Positions 37,427 through 46,389 are shown, counted from the first letter of the stretch. The stretch: DNA of 64,000 nt from Adhaeribacter rhizoryzae (GCF_008629685.1 NZ_VWSF01000025.1:28733-92732), one strand, 5' to 3'. Made by a program: numbers and translations. The notes: generated by a model not told the origin, from the sequence alone.

Positions 37427-37867
37427 ATGAAACTAAAATATAGCTCTAAATTATTTTTAAGCCTGGTAGGGGCAGCTTTTTTGCTGATGAGTTGTGAAAA
37501 AGAAGACGCCATGGTGGTGGATAGGGTAATATCGCCGGTGCTGGTAACGGTAGCTGGTTCTGCCTTTACGGCTGCCGAACCGGTAAATGTAACCGCCACT
37601 ATTTATGAATTAGATAAAAGCGGCCTCCTGGACCATACGGTTGGCATCGATTCTATACCACTTTCTAATTTAGCCATTAAGGTAAAATTAAACGCAACTA
37701 CCCTCGCTGACCTAACCACCGACCAAAAAGGTAAGGTAATTATAACCAAAACCTGGTCCGAACTGGGGTTAGCCGCGCCGAAGGCGGGTAATACCGTAAA
37801 CATAGAGTTTTCCGGCAGCCACAAAGGTCAGGCGTTTACCAAACCCGCCCGGGTACAAGTTAAGTAA
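37427..37867 (+). CDS. Small lipoprotein downstream of SusCD, Ig-like
   Basis: A 146-residue lipoprotein (LLMSC lipobox, Cys about 21). The frame is open back to 37376, but the ATG at 37427 starts the signal peptide MKLKYSSKLFLSL. The mature part alternates strands (VNVTATIYELDKSG, LAIKVKLNAT, NTVNIEFSGSHKG), suggesting a single Ig or Big-type beta-sandwich. It is probably an accessory surface component of the SusCD importer. Its own substrate role is unknown. Confidence 0.7.
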   Translation: MKLKYSSKLFLSLVGAAFLLMSCEKEDAMVVDRVISPVLVTVAGSAFTAAEPVNVTATIYELDKSGLLDHTVGIDSIPLSNLAIKVKLNATTLADLTTDQKGKVIITKTWSELGLAAPKAGNTVNIEFSGSHKGQAFTKPARVQVK

Positions 37868-37911
37868 GTTTAATTTTCATTTTTATAAGGCTTTCGCAAA
37901 GTATTTGATGT

Positions 37912-37927
37912 CCCCCTTTGGAGGGGG
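37912..37927. repeat. CCCCCTTTGGAGGGGG hairpin repeat
   Basis: A short palindromic G/C tract followed by GGGGGAGG, a pattern I know to be widespread in Bacteroidota intergenic DNA. It lies 45 bp after the lipoprotein stop. Confidence 0.5.
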
Positions 37928-38028
37928 TAGGGGGAGGATTTAGTTTAACAGAAGCTGTGGAATAGGCGGTGAACTCTGCTCCAAACTCAAATATTAAAAA
38001 GCTTCCAGATTAAATTCAATCATGTAAA

Positions 38029-39156
38029 ATGGATAGAAGATCTTTTCTTCATAAATCCGGAGCAATGGGGCTGGCACTCGCCATGGGTGCCAGTTCCTGT
38101 TCTACGGGCAACAGCATTTACCGGAAAAACAATAATATTGCCGGCTCCCGCCACTTACCTCGCATTAATATTTCCCCGGACCGCATTATAAAAGAAACGG
38201 TAGGGTTAAGGCCTTATCGCCTATCGGGGCCCCGGTTAGAAGTGCAGCAACTCGGACAGAAAACGATTGTGCATAACTACGGCCACGGCGGCAGCGGTTT
38301 TTCGCTTTCGTGGGGAATGGGTCAAATAGCCGCTACCAAAGCAGCAACCACCGGCGAACAAAATATTGCCATCATGGGCTGTGGCATAATGGGTTTAACT
38401 ACCGCCCGCCAGTTGCAGGAAATGGGTAAATCCGTTACCATCTACGCCAAAGAACTCTGGCCCAAAATCACCTCCAGTATGGCTACCGGTACCTGGTCGC
38501 CGGCGCATTTAATTTGCGAACCCGACCGCATTACCCCGGAGTTTAAAGCTACCTGGGAGCAAGCTTGTAGTTTTTCGTTTCGGGCTTACCAGAATTTGCT
38601 GGGCCTCGGCGACATGGTTACCTGGATGGACCATTACATTATTGGCGGCAGCCGGGTACCAAAGGAAGCACCTTTGCTGCACCTGGCAGGTCAGTTACCT
38701 GCACGGGTAGAATTATCGAAAAAGCAACATCCTTTCCGGGCCGATTACGTGGTCAATCAGCCCAATATGGTTTTTAACATTCCGCTTTATTTGCAAAAGC
38801 TAACCAATGATTTTTTGCGTTTCGGCGGAAAAATTCAGATTAAAGAATTTCGTACACTGGAAGACGTAGATGAGCTGCCGGAAAAATGCGTGGTAAACTG
38901 CACCGGTTTAGGCGCCAAAGAATTATTTAACGACGAAGAATTAATGCCTATCTCGGGCCAGCTTTCCTTCCTGATCCCACAACCCGAAATTAATTACCGC
39001 TTGAGCACGCCGCACGGCTACATTATTCCGCGCAAAGATGGTTTGGTGCTCGGCGGTAACGCCATCCGGAACAACTGGAATACCACCCCGGACCCCAAAC
39101 AAACCGAACTTATGATTGCCGCCGTGAACGAAGTAGTTTCGCACATGCGAAGCTGA
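38029..39156 (+). CDS. Tat-exported FAD oxidoreductase of the D-amino-acid oxidase family, circularly permuted
   Basis: A 375-residue flavoenzyme with a twin-arginine signal (MDRRSFLHK) and a possible lipobox (GASSC). It matches DAAO in every key segment but in a changed order. The block GLRPYR (59-64) and VHNYGHGGSGFSLSWG (81-96), which is C-terminal in ordinary DAAO, comes first. The dinucleotide fold IAIMGCGIMGLTTA follows at about 113-126. Then come the middle domain, VVNCTGLGAKEL and YIIPR, and the protein stops where DAAO would continue into the GLRP block. It should oxidise D-amino acids or related amines in the periplasm. It follows the SusCD operon and precedes an exported aminotransferase. 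Confidence 0.85.
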   Translation: MDRRSFLHKSGAMGLALAMGASSCSTGNSIYRKNNNIAGSRHLPRINISPDRIIKETVGLRPYRLSGPRLEVQQLGQKTIVHNYGHGGSGFSLSWGMGQIAATKAATTGEQNIAIMGCGIMGLTTARQLQEMGKSVTIYAKELWPKITSSMATGTWSPAHLICEPDRITPEFKATWEQACSFSFRAYQNLLGLGDMVTWMDHYIIGGSRVPKEAPLLHLAGQLPARVELSKKQHPFRADYVVNQPNMVFNIPLYLQKLTNDFLRFGGKIQIKEFRTLEDVDELPEKCVVNCTGLGAKELFNDEELMPISGQLSFLIPQPEINYRLSTPHGYIIPRKDGLVLGGNAIRNNWNTTPDPKQTELMIAAVNEVVSHMRS

Positions 39157-39270
39157 TAAAATATTAATTTGGCAACGGCAGGGTAGCTCTTTTAACTTAT
39201 TTTTTTACCTTGAATTTATCTACTGATATTACGCAATATTTTAAATAATATAGGTTCGAGAAACCCACAT

Positions 39271-39329
39271 TTGTCATTCAGGAGGAAACTATTTAGCAGG
39301 CAGCCAAATAGTATCCTCCTGAATGACAG
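39271..39329. repeat. 59-bp palindromic repeat, copy 2 (inverted relative to copy 1)
   Basis: Arms of 27 bp (39271-39297 and 39303-39329) with a 5-nt loop. The centre matches the reverse complement of the repeat at 21023-21081. Confidence 0.85.
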
Positions 39330-39412
39330 AGATGAGTTCCTTAGACAAGCAAACTGTTTTCAAGAAATTTTGCATAACATCACTTATTAATACTTGTTTA
39401 AAATTATACTAC

Positions 39413-40747
39413 ATGAATTCAGACCTTACGCATAATCGCCGGAATTTTGTTCGTAAATTAGGTGGCCTGGCGGGTTTGTTAACGCTAACGCCCGGCTTGC
39501 CAAGCTTTGCCGACGATAAAAAGTATTTAGCTCCCGAAGTTTCTCCCGACGAGGAGGTTACCGATAATGAAGATTACTGGGGATTTATCCAGCAGGCCTA
39601 TTCGGTTTCGCCGAATGTAATAAATTTTAACAACGGTGGCGTTAGCCCGCAGCCCATTGTGGTACAAGATGCTCTGGACCGCTACAATCGCCTCAGCAAC
39701 GAAGCGCCAACTTACTACATGTGGCGCACCCTCGACGAAGGCCGCGAATCGGTTAGGCTGAAACTGGCCGATTTAGCCGGCTGCTCGCCCGAAGAATTAG
39801 CCATTAACCGCAACGCCAGCGAAGCCCTGGAAACCATTATTTTCGGTCTGAATTTACAAAAAGGCGATGAAGTGGTGCTCACCAAGCAGGATTACCCCAA
39901 CGTAATAAATGCCTGGAAGCAGCGCGAAAAACGCGACGGTCTGGTGCTTAAATTTATTAACCTGGATTTACCCATCGAGGATAACCAGCTCATCGTCCGG
40001 AAATATAAAGAAGCGTTTACGGCCAAAACCAAGGTGGTAATGGTTACCCACCTGATTAACTGGTCGGGGCAAATAATGCCGGCCGCCCTGATAAGCCGCG
40101 CTGCCAAAAAGCACAACCCCAATATGCAGGTGGTAATCGACGGGGCGCATTCGTTTGCGCATTTAACTTACAAAATTCCGGATTTGGAAGGCGATTATTA
40201 TGGTACCAGCTTACACAAATGGTTGTGTTCGCCGTTTGGCACGGGTATGTTGTATATTAAACAACCTTTAATCAAAAACATCTGGCCCTTATTAGCGCCC
40301 GAAGATCCCCAAAGCCCCGACATCCGGAAATTCGAAAGATTGGGTACCCGCTCTTTCCCGACCGAAATGGCCATTGGGCACGCCATTAATTTTCATAATA
40401 CCATTGGCAACGAGCGCAAACAAAAACGGCTGCATTACCTTAAAAATTATTGGGTAGAAAAATGCCTGAATATTCCGGGGTTTAGTACCATTACCTCGCT
40501 AAAACCCGAATTCTCCGGGGCCATTGCCACCTTTGCCCTAAAAGGAATTACCCCCGGCAATTTAGCTACCGAATTATTCAAAAGAGCCCGCATTCATACG
40601 TCGGCCACGGTTTGGGAAAATATTGCCGGCGTACGCGTTACCCCGCACGTGTATACACCTTTAAAAGATTTGGACCGGCTGGTGAGTACCATCCAGGCTA
40701 TTGCCAAGGAAAATAATTCGGCCGCCAAAAGCAGTAGTTTAAAATAA
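39413..40747 (+). CDS. Tat-exported class V aminotransferase (isopenicillin N epimerase-like)
   Basis: A 444-residue fold-I PLP enzyme. The chosen ATG gives the twin-arginine signal NRRNFVRKLGG. The frame is open back to 39323, but that extension runs into the palindromic repeat. Signature segments are NNGGVSPQP near the N-terminus, NASEALETIIFGL, the HGAHSF-type VIDGAHSFAHL and the PLP lysine in SLHKW (Lys269). Members include epimerases, desulfurases and lyases; no function is certain. It probably acts in the periplasm on amino acids or peptides. A duplicated copy of its 3' end lies at 44195-44363. Confidence 0.85.
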   Translation: MNSDLTHNRRNFVRKLGGLAGLLTLTPGLPSFADDKKYLAPEVSPDEEVTDNEDYWGFIQQAYSVSPNVINFNNGGVSPQPIVVQDALDRYNRLSNEAPTYYMWRTLDEGRESVRLKLADLAGCSPEELAINRNASEALETIIFGLNLQKGDEVVLTKQDYPNVINAWKQREKRDGLVLKFINLDLPIEDNQLIVRKYKEAFTAKTKVVMVTHLINWSGQIMPAALISRAAKKHNPNMQVVIDGAHSFAHLTYKIPDLEGDYYGTSLHKWLCSPFGTGMLYIKQPLIKNIWPLLAPEDPQSPDIRKFERLGTRSFPTEMAIGHAINFHNTIGNERKQKRLHYLKNYWVEKCLNIPGFSTITSLKPEFSGAIATFALKGITPGNLATELFKRARIHTSATVWENIAGVRVTPHVYTPLKDLDRLVSTIQAIAKENNSAAKSSSLK

Positions 40748-40772
40748 TACTTTCCTTTTTATTTCTAACAGC

Positions 40773-40815
40773 AAGGGAGCCCGGCGTTGATATTCCAGGC
40801 TCCCTTACTTTTTAT
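40773..40815 (+). terminator. Terminator of the class V aminotransferase gene
   Basis: A perfect 9-bp stem AAGGGAGCC/GGCTCCCTT followed by ACTTTTTAT. The same structure is copied at 44389-44430. Confidence 0.8.
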
Positions 40816-40844
40816 ATTTACTACAACTTGTCTTTTCTGCTTTC

Positions 40845-40861
40845 GCGAGCGTTCCGCTCGT
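40845..40861. repeat. GCGAGCG-CGCTCG short palindromic repeat, copy 1
   Basis: GCGAGCGTTCCGCTCGT, followed by AAATATTTCTGCC. Similar units occur at 44461 and, as an inverted pair, at 60326 and 60449. Confidence 0.6.
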
Positions 40862-41037
40862 AAATATTTCTGCCTGCTTCCTTCAGCTAACTTTATAAAA
40901 CACACTACAAAACAAAAGAACCGATTAGAACCAGTTGTTTAATTTGCAATTGGAAGTTGATAGTGAATTTTATATATTTCCCAGCTTAACATTGATAATA
41001 TTTCAAATCTTATAAAAAGCAGGAATTTGCAAAAAAG

Positions 41038-41577
41038 ATGGAAGAACAATCGAAGATTTACAAGGTAACAAACAGGTTTACTGCCGTATTATTTATAATT
41101 TATTTGATTGTATTATCCTGGATTTTACTTCTAAAATTAGGAGTACGATTTTCTTACATGGAAAATAGGAGCGTAAACTTAATTCCGTTTGGGGAATCTG
41201 TAATATCAAATGGTAAAATTGATGTTAGTGAAATCATTCTGAATGTTGTGATTTTTGTACCACTTGGAATCTATATCGGATTATTATTTGACAAGTGGGT
41301 TTTTGTAAAACATCTTTTAATGATTTTTTTAATTAGTGCGTTAATTGAGGGACTTCAATATATTTTGGCGATTGGTGCTTTTGATATTACCGATATAATT
41401 ACAAATGCTTCGGGCGGTATAATTGGTTTGATGATTTTTAAAGCAACTAAAAAAGCATTTGGTAATAGAACAAAGGCACAGAGATTCATAAACTTGGTTG
41501 CAGCCATAGGAACTGGCCTAATTATTTTATTATTACTCTTATTAAAATTGGAAATGCTACCAGTAAGGTATAAATAA
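41038..41577 (+). CDS. VanZ-family membrane protein
   Basis: A 179-residue protein with four to five membrane helices. VanZ marks are SVNLIPFGE, the NVVIFVPLGIYIG segment, ALIEGLQYI and DITDIITNASGGIIG. In glycopeptide resistance VanZ confers low-level teicoplanin resistance, but most family members have unknown functions. The gene is more AT-rich than its neighbours and sits in the accessory zone between the duplicated gene tails. Confidence 0.88.
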   Translation: MEEQSKIYKVTNRFTAVLFIIYLIVLSWILLLKLGVRFSYMENRSVNLIPFGESVISNGKIDVSEIILNVVIFVPLGIYIGLLFDKWVFVKHLLMIFLISALIEGLQYILAIGAFDITDIITNASGGIIGLMIFKATKKAFGNRTKAQRFINLVAAIGTGLIILLLLLLKLEMLPVRYK

Positions 41578-42088
41578 TTAAAAGCATGTTTAAAATTTAT
41601 ATTTTTTCCAACATCTGGCCCCTAAGTAAACCTCTCCCGTAAAAAAACATTACAAAACAGAAGAACCCGGTACATTATCCGGATTTAAATAGGTGTAACG
41701 AGCTAAGAAAATATAATTTTGAAGTAAACAGGTAAAATACAGGTAGCCAGTTAATTACCTGTATTATTCCAGGTGCTTACATAACCGGTTCTTGGTTAAA
41801 ATAAATAGCGCTATAACTTAAAATGAGCGGTTAAAGCTCCATGAAGCGAGGTTAGCAGGCACAGAAGGTTATCTATTCATCCCTCATTAATATAAATATT
41901 TTATTGACGGTTGTCACCGCCTACTATTCTTTTTGTAGTTCTTTCCTTAATTTGCTGGATACGGATAAGCACAAATATGCTGCTAGGTTGGTCTTTCTTT
42001 ATGCTAAAAAAGCAAGTCTAAAAATTTGTAATATTTAAACAAAATATGTAATATTATCCGAATATTATTAACTCCATCCACCATAATC
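41578..42088. other. Gap upstream of the M3 peptidase
   Basis: 511 bp without a gene. A hairpin AATACAGGTA/TACCTGTATT lies at 41736-41765. The last 100 bp are AT-rich (repeated ATGTAATATTA motifs) and likely contain the promoter. Confidence 0.45.
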
Positions 42089-44182
42089 ATGACTAAAATC
42101 TACTCCCGTTTTGCCCCTTGGTTTTATAAATACAAATATTTTTGGGTCTTACTACTCTTATCGGTTAATGTTTCTGCTGCCCCGGACCCTAATCCTAAAA
42201 ATGCGTTGCGTACTTCCTTTAACCAGCCCATTAATTATAAATACGTTACTAGCGCTAATATTAAAGAGGCTACAGACCAGGTTATAGCCGAAACCAGGGT
42301 TTCTTTAGCAAGAATTTATGCCATCCCGAAAGGCAAACATACTTTTAATAATACCATGCTCGCCGCCGATGATTTTAATGATAAAATTGCTTCGGTTTTC
42401 TGGAGTATTAATATTTTAGCTAATGCCAGTCCAGATTCTGCGATACGTAAACAAGCCCAGCGCTCTTTGGAGACAATAAGTAAATATCGTAACGAAATCG
42501 GCTTGGATGAAAAATTATACCAGGCGGTAAAAGCGTTCTCACTAACCCCGGAAGCTAAAACGCTAACCGGAGGCCGGAAAAAGATGGTAAAGGAGCAAGT
42601 TGAACAATATGAACGCAACGGCTTTACTTTATCTGGAGAGAAGCGCCAGCAATTAAAGGGGATGAATGATAATATTACCAAATTAGAGCTGACCTTTAGT
42701 AATAATATTGCAACTTATAAAGACCATTTGCTGGTGAGTGAAGCTAATATGAAAGGCTTGCCAGAAGATTTTATTAAGAGCCGGAAAAAAGAAGGCGACC
42801 AGTATATTATAAATCTGGATGGCCCCGCCTATACTACCTTCATGAAATTTGCTGAATCGGACCAGGCACGCCGTGAACTTTTTATAAAATATAATAACCG
42901 CGCTGCCGATAAAAATGTGGACGTGCTACAACAATTATTAGTAGCGCGCCAGAAAAAAGCCAAGCACTTAGGCTACCCAACTTATGCCGCCTATTTAACC
43001 GCTGAGCGTATGGCCAAAACGCCCGAAACGGTTTGGAATTTTGAAAATAATCTGATTGCTAAAGTAAAACAAAAAGCGCAGGCAGATTTAAACGAACTAC
43101 TGGGCGTAAAAAGAGCTCATTTAAACAACCCGGCCATTACCAGCCTAAACCCCTGGGAAAATGCTTTTTATAACAACCTGCTCATGAAGCAGAAATACCA
43201 GGTAGACGAAGAAAAGATAAAAGAATACCTGGCCTTGGATAACGTTTTAAGTGGTTTATTCCAGACCACGCAGCAACTTTTTGGGATAAAATATGAGGAA
43301 GTTAAAAATGCTTCGGTTTGGCACCCGGATGTACGGATGTTCGAAGTAAAGCAAAATGGCGCTACATTAGGACGGTTTTATTTAGATTTGCATCCGCGTG
43401 ATGATAAATTTACCCATGCGGCCTGTTCCCCTATCCGTTTTGGAAAACAATACAGCCAGGGCTACCAAATACCTACCGCCGCTTTAATTTGTAATTTTAA
43501 TGCCCCCACCGAAGGCAAACCGGCGTTGTTGACTCACAGCCAAGCCGTAACTTTCTTCCACGAATTTGGTCATGTGCTGCACAGCATATTAGCCAAAACT
43601 GAGCTTGCCGGACAGACGGCTATGGCGGTAAAATGGGATTTTGTAGAGGCACCCTCCCAGATATTCGAGAACTGGGTGTGGAATTACGATGTCTTAAAAT
43701 TGTTTGCCAGGCATTATAAAACCGGTGAGGTAATGTCCCAGACCATGTACCAGAAAATGTGGGAGGCCCGCAATGTAGGTTCGGGGCTGGCAGCATCAGC
43801 CCAAATTTTCTACGGCATCCTGGATATGACTTTACACGATAAATATGATCCGGCCGGGCCCAAAAGTACTACTGAAGTTTTAAAAGAAGTTCAAAACAGC
43901 GTTATGCTTTTCCCTTACCTGGAAGGCACCCATTTACAGGCGTCCTTCGGACATTTAACGGGCTATGGGGCCAGTGTTTATGGATACATGTGGAGTAAAG
44001 TGTATGCCGAAGATATGTTCTCAGTTTTCGAGAAAAATGGCGTTATGGATCCCAAAACCGGGATGCGTTACCGCAACAGTATATTAGCCAATGGCAGCAG
44101 CCGCGATGAATTAGAAATGGTAAAAGAATTTCTGGGCCGGGAACCAAACCAGGAAGCCTTTTTTAAATCATTAGGTTTATAA
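42089..44182 (+). CDS. M3-family metallopeptidase, exported (oligopeptidase A/Dcp type)
   Basis: A 697-residue zinc peptidase with an N-terminal signal peptide (about 1-30, ending SVNVSAAPDP). The zinc motif HEFGH is at 491-495, and the following glutamate segment WDFVEAPSQIFENW supplies the third ligand. The rest is the all-helical channel fold typical of thimet/Dcp/oligopeptidase A enzymes that trim short peptides. A periplasmic place fits the export signal. It lies between the VanZ gene and the duplicated aminotransferase tail. Confidence 0.93.
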   Translation: MTKIYSRFAPWFYKYKYFWVLLLLSVNVSAAPDPNPKNALRTSFNQPINYKYVTSANIKEATDQVIAETRVSLARIYAIPKGKHTFNNTMLAADDFNDKIASVFWSINILANASPDSAIRKQAQRSLETISKYRNEIGLDEKLYQAVKAFSLTPEAKTLTGGRKKMVKEQVEQYERNGFTLSGEKRQQLKGMNDNITKLELTFSNNIATYKDHLLVSEANMKGLPEDFIKSRKKEGDQYIINLDGPAYTTFMKFAESDQARRELFIKYNNRAADKNVDVLQQLLVARQKKAKHLGYPTYAAYLTAERMAKTPETVWNFENNLIAKVKQKAQADLNELLGVKRAHLNNPAITSLNPWENAFYNNLLMKQKYQVDEEKIKEYLALDNVLSGLFQTTQQLFGIKYEEVKNASVWHPDVRMFEVKQNGATLGRFYLDLHPRDDKFTHAACSPIRFGKQYSQGYQIPTAALICNFNAPTEGKPALLTHSQAVTFFHEFGHVLHSILAKTELAGQTAMAVKWDFVEAPSQIFENWVWNYDVLKLFARHYKTGEVMSQTMYQKMWEARNVGSGLAASAQIFYGILDMTLHDKYDPAGPKSTTEVLKEVQNSVMLFPYLEGTHLQASFGHLTGYGASVYGYMWSKVYAEDMFSVFEKNGVMDPKTGMRYRNSILANGSSRDELEMVKEFLGREPNQEAFFKSLGL

Positions 44183-44194
44183 TTCTTTCAACAA

Positions 44195-44363
44195 CAAAAG
44201 AGCCCACATTCATACGTCGGCCACGGTTTGGGAAAATATTGCCGGCGTATGCGTTACCCCGCACGAGTATACGCCTTTGAAAGATTTGGATTGGCTGGTA
44301 AGTACCATCCAGGCCATTGCTAAAGATAGTGCCACTGCCGCCAAAAGCAGTAATTTAAAATAA
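44195..44363 (+). pseudogene. Duplicated 3' end of the class V aminotransferase gene
   Basis: The 169 bp match positions 40579-40747 closely and stay in frame to the same stop. They encode the last ~55 residues (HIHTSATVWENIAGV, LVSTIQAIAK) with a few changes. There is no start codon or upstream coding part. The copy begins 13 bp after the M3 stop and continues beyond its stop into a copied terminator and repeat. It is thus a recent partial duplication. Confidence 0.85.
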
Positions 44364-44388
44364 TAATTTTCATTTTATTTCTCACTCA

Positions 44389-44430
44389 AGGGGAGCCGGA
44401 TGTTAAATATCCAGGCTCCCTTACTTTTTT
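44389..44430 (+). terminator. Duplicated terminator
   Basis: GGGAGCC (44391-44397) pairs with GGCTCCC (44414-44420), flanked by A and T tracts. It is a copy of the terminator at 40773. Confidence 0.7.
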
Positions 44431-44460
44431 ATATTTATCTAACTTGTCTCTTCTGCTTTC

Positions 44461-44477
44461 GCGAGCGTCCCGCTCGT
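44461..44477. repeat. GCGAGCG-CGCTCG short palindromic repeat, copy 2
   Basis: GCGAGCGTCCCGCTCGT, followed by GAATATTTCTGCCGGCCTCTGG. This is part of the duplicated tail. Confidence 0.6.
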
Positions 44478-44686
44478 GAATATTTCTGCCGGCCTCTGGC
44501 AGTTAGCCTTATTCAGCTAGATAAAATATAGCATAATACAGAAGAACATGATTCCGCCATTTTTTTTGTTTATGATTGTCAATTTATAGTAAGTTATATA
44601 TATTGTAAGCTTCTATACCGGCTATTTTTAAAATCATATAAGATAACTACCAACCCGGATGAAGCTAAGGAGGAGAATAATCCGGA

Positions 44687-44827
44687 ATTGGATATGCGTA
44701 AATTTTTTGGGAGATAGAAAATGAAGGTAAATCGTAAGATAAATAAAATCAGTAATTTACAATTTAAAACCACTTGCTGATATTGGAAATATAAACACAA
44801 TTATTACGCATATCCAATAGTTGTGGC
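44687..44827 (+). repeat. Candidate attC-like boundary upstream of cassette 1
   Basis: A 15-bp inverted repeat (44687-44701 with 44804-44818) is followed after one base by GTTGTGGC (44820-44827). The latter reads as the R' box opening cassette 1. No proper R'' box with a terminal AAC is seen to the left, so this may be a truncated first site. Confidence 0.4.
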
Positions 44828-44839
44828 ACATCAGTATAG

Positions 44840-45490
44840 ATGATAAATAAATTAGTTTTATTCTTAATATTATTTTGGTTGTGTTCTTGTTCTTGCCAGG
44901 AGGAATATGTTAGTAATAATAGATATTTAAAAATATCGAAATTACAAAATATATCTTTCGTTAATGATTGGAATAATGCAACTATTGCTTCTCTGGAAAG
45001 GCAATTATATAAAGGGCCTAAAATAGAATATGAGCGAAAACGGATTCCGCCTTATATTCAAAAAATAAAAAATGAAGAGAGTTCATTAAAATATCCTTCT
45101 TCAAGAGCACAGTTTTTAAAACGTATATTCAGTTACAATAAAATAAACACAACTGATTCAGTTAAAACCATCTTCATTTTTGAAACTGTTGTGCCCGGAG
45201 AAAGAACAAATTATGAAAGACATCTAGTTTTAGAAACACGCGATAATTACCAAGTTTATTTTGCTAGTGAAAGTTCTGGATGGAAACCAATTAAAATCAA
45301 TTTAAAGGAGGATTTTAATCCAAATAAATTTTTCTGTAAAGCTGAACAAGCTTCTTTTCAATGTGTTAACAACAATTCAATATATAATTATATAATTGTT
45401 ACCAAGATTGAAAAAGACTTGATTAAATCAGAATTCATCTTTTCCCCTTGTACAGAAATGGAGAAGTCGTATCATGAATTGTTTAATTGA
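44840..45490 (+). CDS. Cassette 1 gene: lipoprotein of unknown function
   Basis: A 216-residue lipoprotein (signal peptide MINKLVLFLILFWLCSCSC, lipobox near Cys15-19). The mature part is rich in Asn, Lys and Ile and has no recognised domain. The ATG lies 12 nt after the R' box GTTGTGGC at 44820, and the gene is followed by an attC-like site at 45585. It is clearly more AT-rich than neighbouring housekeeping genes, which fits foreign origin. No homology is claimed. Confidence 0.7.
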   Translation: MINKLVLFLILFWLCSCSCQEEYVSNNRYLKISKLQNISFVNDWNNATIASLERQLYKGPKIEYERKRIPPYIQKIKNEESSLKYPSSRAQFLKRIFSYNKINTTDSVKTIFIFETVVPGERTNYERHLVLETRDNYQVYFASESSGWKPIKINLKEDFNPNKFFCKAEQASFQCVNNNSIYNYIIVTKIEKDLIKSEFIFSPCTEMEKSYHELFN

Positions 45491-45584
45491 AATTATTCTT
45501 CAAACAAAATATTTCATTGTACTGGGAAAGGAAACAGAAAAACTTTCGGCAAAAATGAAAGTCTGGAACTATAAAAAATAACGA

Positions 45585-45639
45585 GCCACAACCACACCTA
45601 TATGGCAGCTTCGCCGCCTCATAGCCCAGTACGTTGGTG
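45585..45639 (+). repeat. attC-like site 1 (end of cassette 1)
   Basis: R'' GCCACAAC (45585-45592), spacer, inner arms CTAT...GGC and GCC...ATAG around a short loop, spacer, then R' GTTGGTG (45633-45639). R'' is the exact complement of the GTTGTGGC box at the start of cassette 1 (44820-44827), as expected when a cassette integrates from a circle. Confidence 0.65.
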
Positions 45640-45655
45640 ATAATTTAGCTAGACT

Positions 45656-46384
45656 ATGATTGAAAAAATAAGGTATATAGTAAAGGAAATCTGTCAAGTA
45701 AATAAGGATTTTGCATGTGTAGAAGTAATTCAAAATTCTGAAATGAAAACTGTGGCACGTCAAGCCAGATACCGTTGGGAGCCGGAAATTTACTATCTTA
45801 CTTTTTTGGTAAACCCCGCTATTTATATTAAATATGCAACGGATATGTCAAGGATAACCGGAAACATAAAACATTATTTTGATATTAGCGCTGATTGGAA
45901 TACATTAAGAGTAGAAGAAATTACTATTGATTACGATAAAGTAAACATTTTAAACACAGAAATAATTTTAGTAGAAACTCCTTGGGAAGAAATAAATAAC
46001 CTTCAAAAAAAGCTGATTGGACTTATGCAAGGAGGAAATGATTCAATTGACTTTCAAAACATTGGCACTACTTCCAGAACAATTTTGGATAAAATGGCAC
46101 GAACAGTATTTAATCTAAGTATTCATATTGCGCCTGCAGGAGTTGATGTTTCCAATGGGAAGTTCAAAAATCAAATTCACACATATTTAGCGCATAGACT
46201 TAGAGGCGGTGAAAATGAAGAAATGCGTGCCGTAATGAAAAGCGCAATAGAATTTGCAGAAAATTCAGTCGATCTTATAAACCAAACTGTTCATAAATTG
46301 GACGTTAAAAAACAATTTGCAGAGGTTTGTATCATAAGTACAATTAGCGTTATTAACTTAGTTAAATCCATTGAAGAGTCTTAA
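45656..46384 (+). CDS. Cassette 2 gene: protein of unknown function
   Basis: A 242-residue soluble protein with no signal peptide. The N-terminal half is beta-rich (YYLTFLVNPAIYIKY, EITIDYDKVNIL) and the C-terminal half helical (EMRAVMKSAIEFAENSVDLINQTVHKL). I do not recognise a family. The ATG lies 16 nt after the R' box GTTGGTG, a typical cassette layout without its own promoter. Cassette genes often serve defence or toxin-antitoxin roles, but nothing in the sequence proves that here. Confidence 0.65.
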   Translation: MIEKIRYIVKEICQVNKDFACVEVIQNSEMKTVARQARYRWEPEIYYLTFLVNPAIYIKYATDMSRITGNIKHYFDISADWNTLRVEEITIDYDKVNILNTEIILVETPWEEINNLQKKLIGLMQGGNDSIDFQNIGTTSRTILDKMARTVFNLSIHIAPAGVDVSNGKFKNQIHTYLAHRLRGGENEEMRAVMKSAIEFAENSVDLINQTVHKLDVKKQFAEVCIISTISVINLVKSIEES

Positions 46385-46389
46385 ACTGC

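Larger units (their letters stand above)
44364..44839. other. Gap between the duplicated tail and the first cassette gene
   Basis: 476 bp. It holds the copied terminator (44389-44430), the GCGAGCG repeat (44461-44477) and a 15-bp inverted repeat (44687-44701 and 44804-44818) just before the first cassette boundary. A frame on the plus strand ending near 44718 has no start and is not called. Confidence 0.5.

Noticed and set aside
39323..39412. Longer start of the class V aminotransferase
   Set aside because: The extra residues partly come from the palindromic repeat; the Tat signal starts at 39413.
44594..44800. Minus-strand ORF of 68 codons before cassette 1
   Set aside because: It overlaps the inverted repeat and looks like low-complexity AT-rich noise; no start signal.
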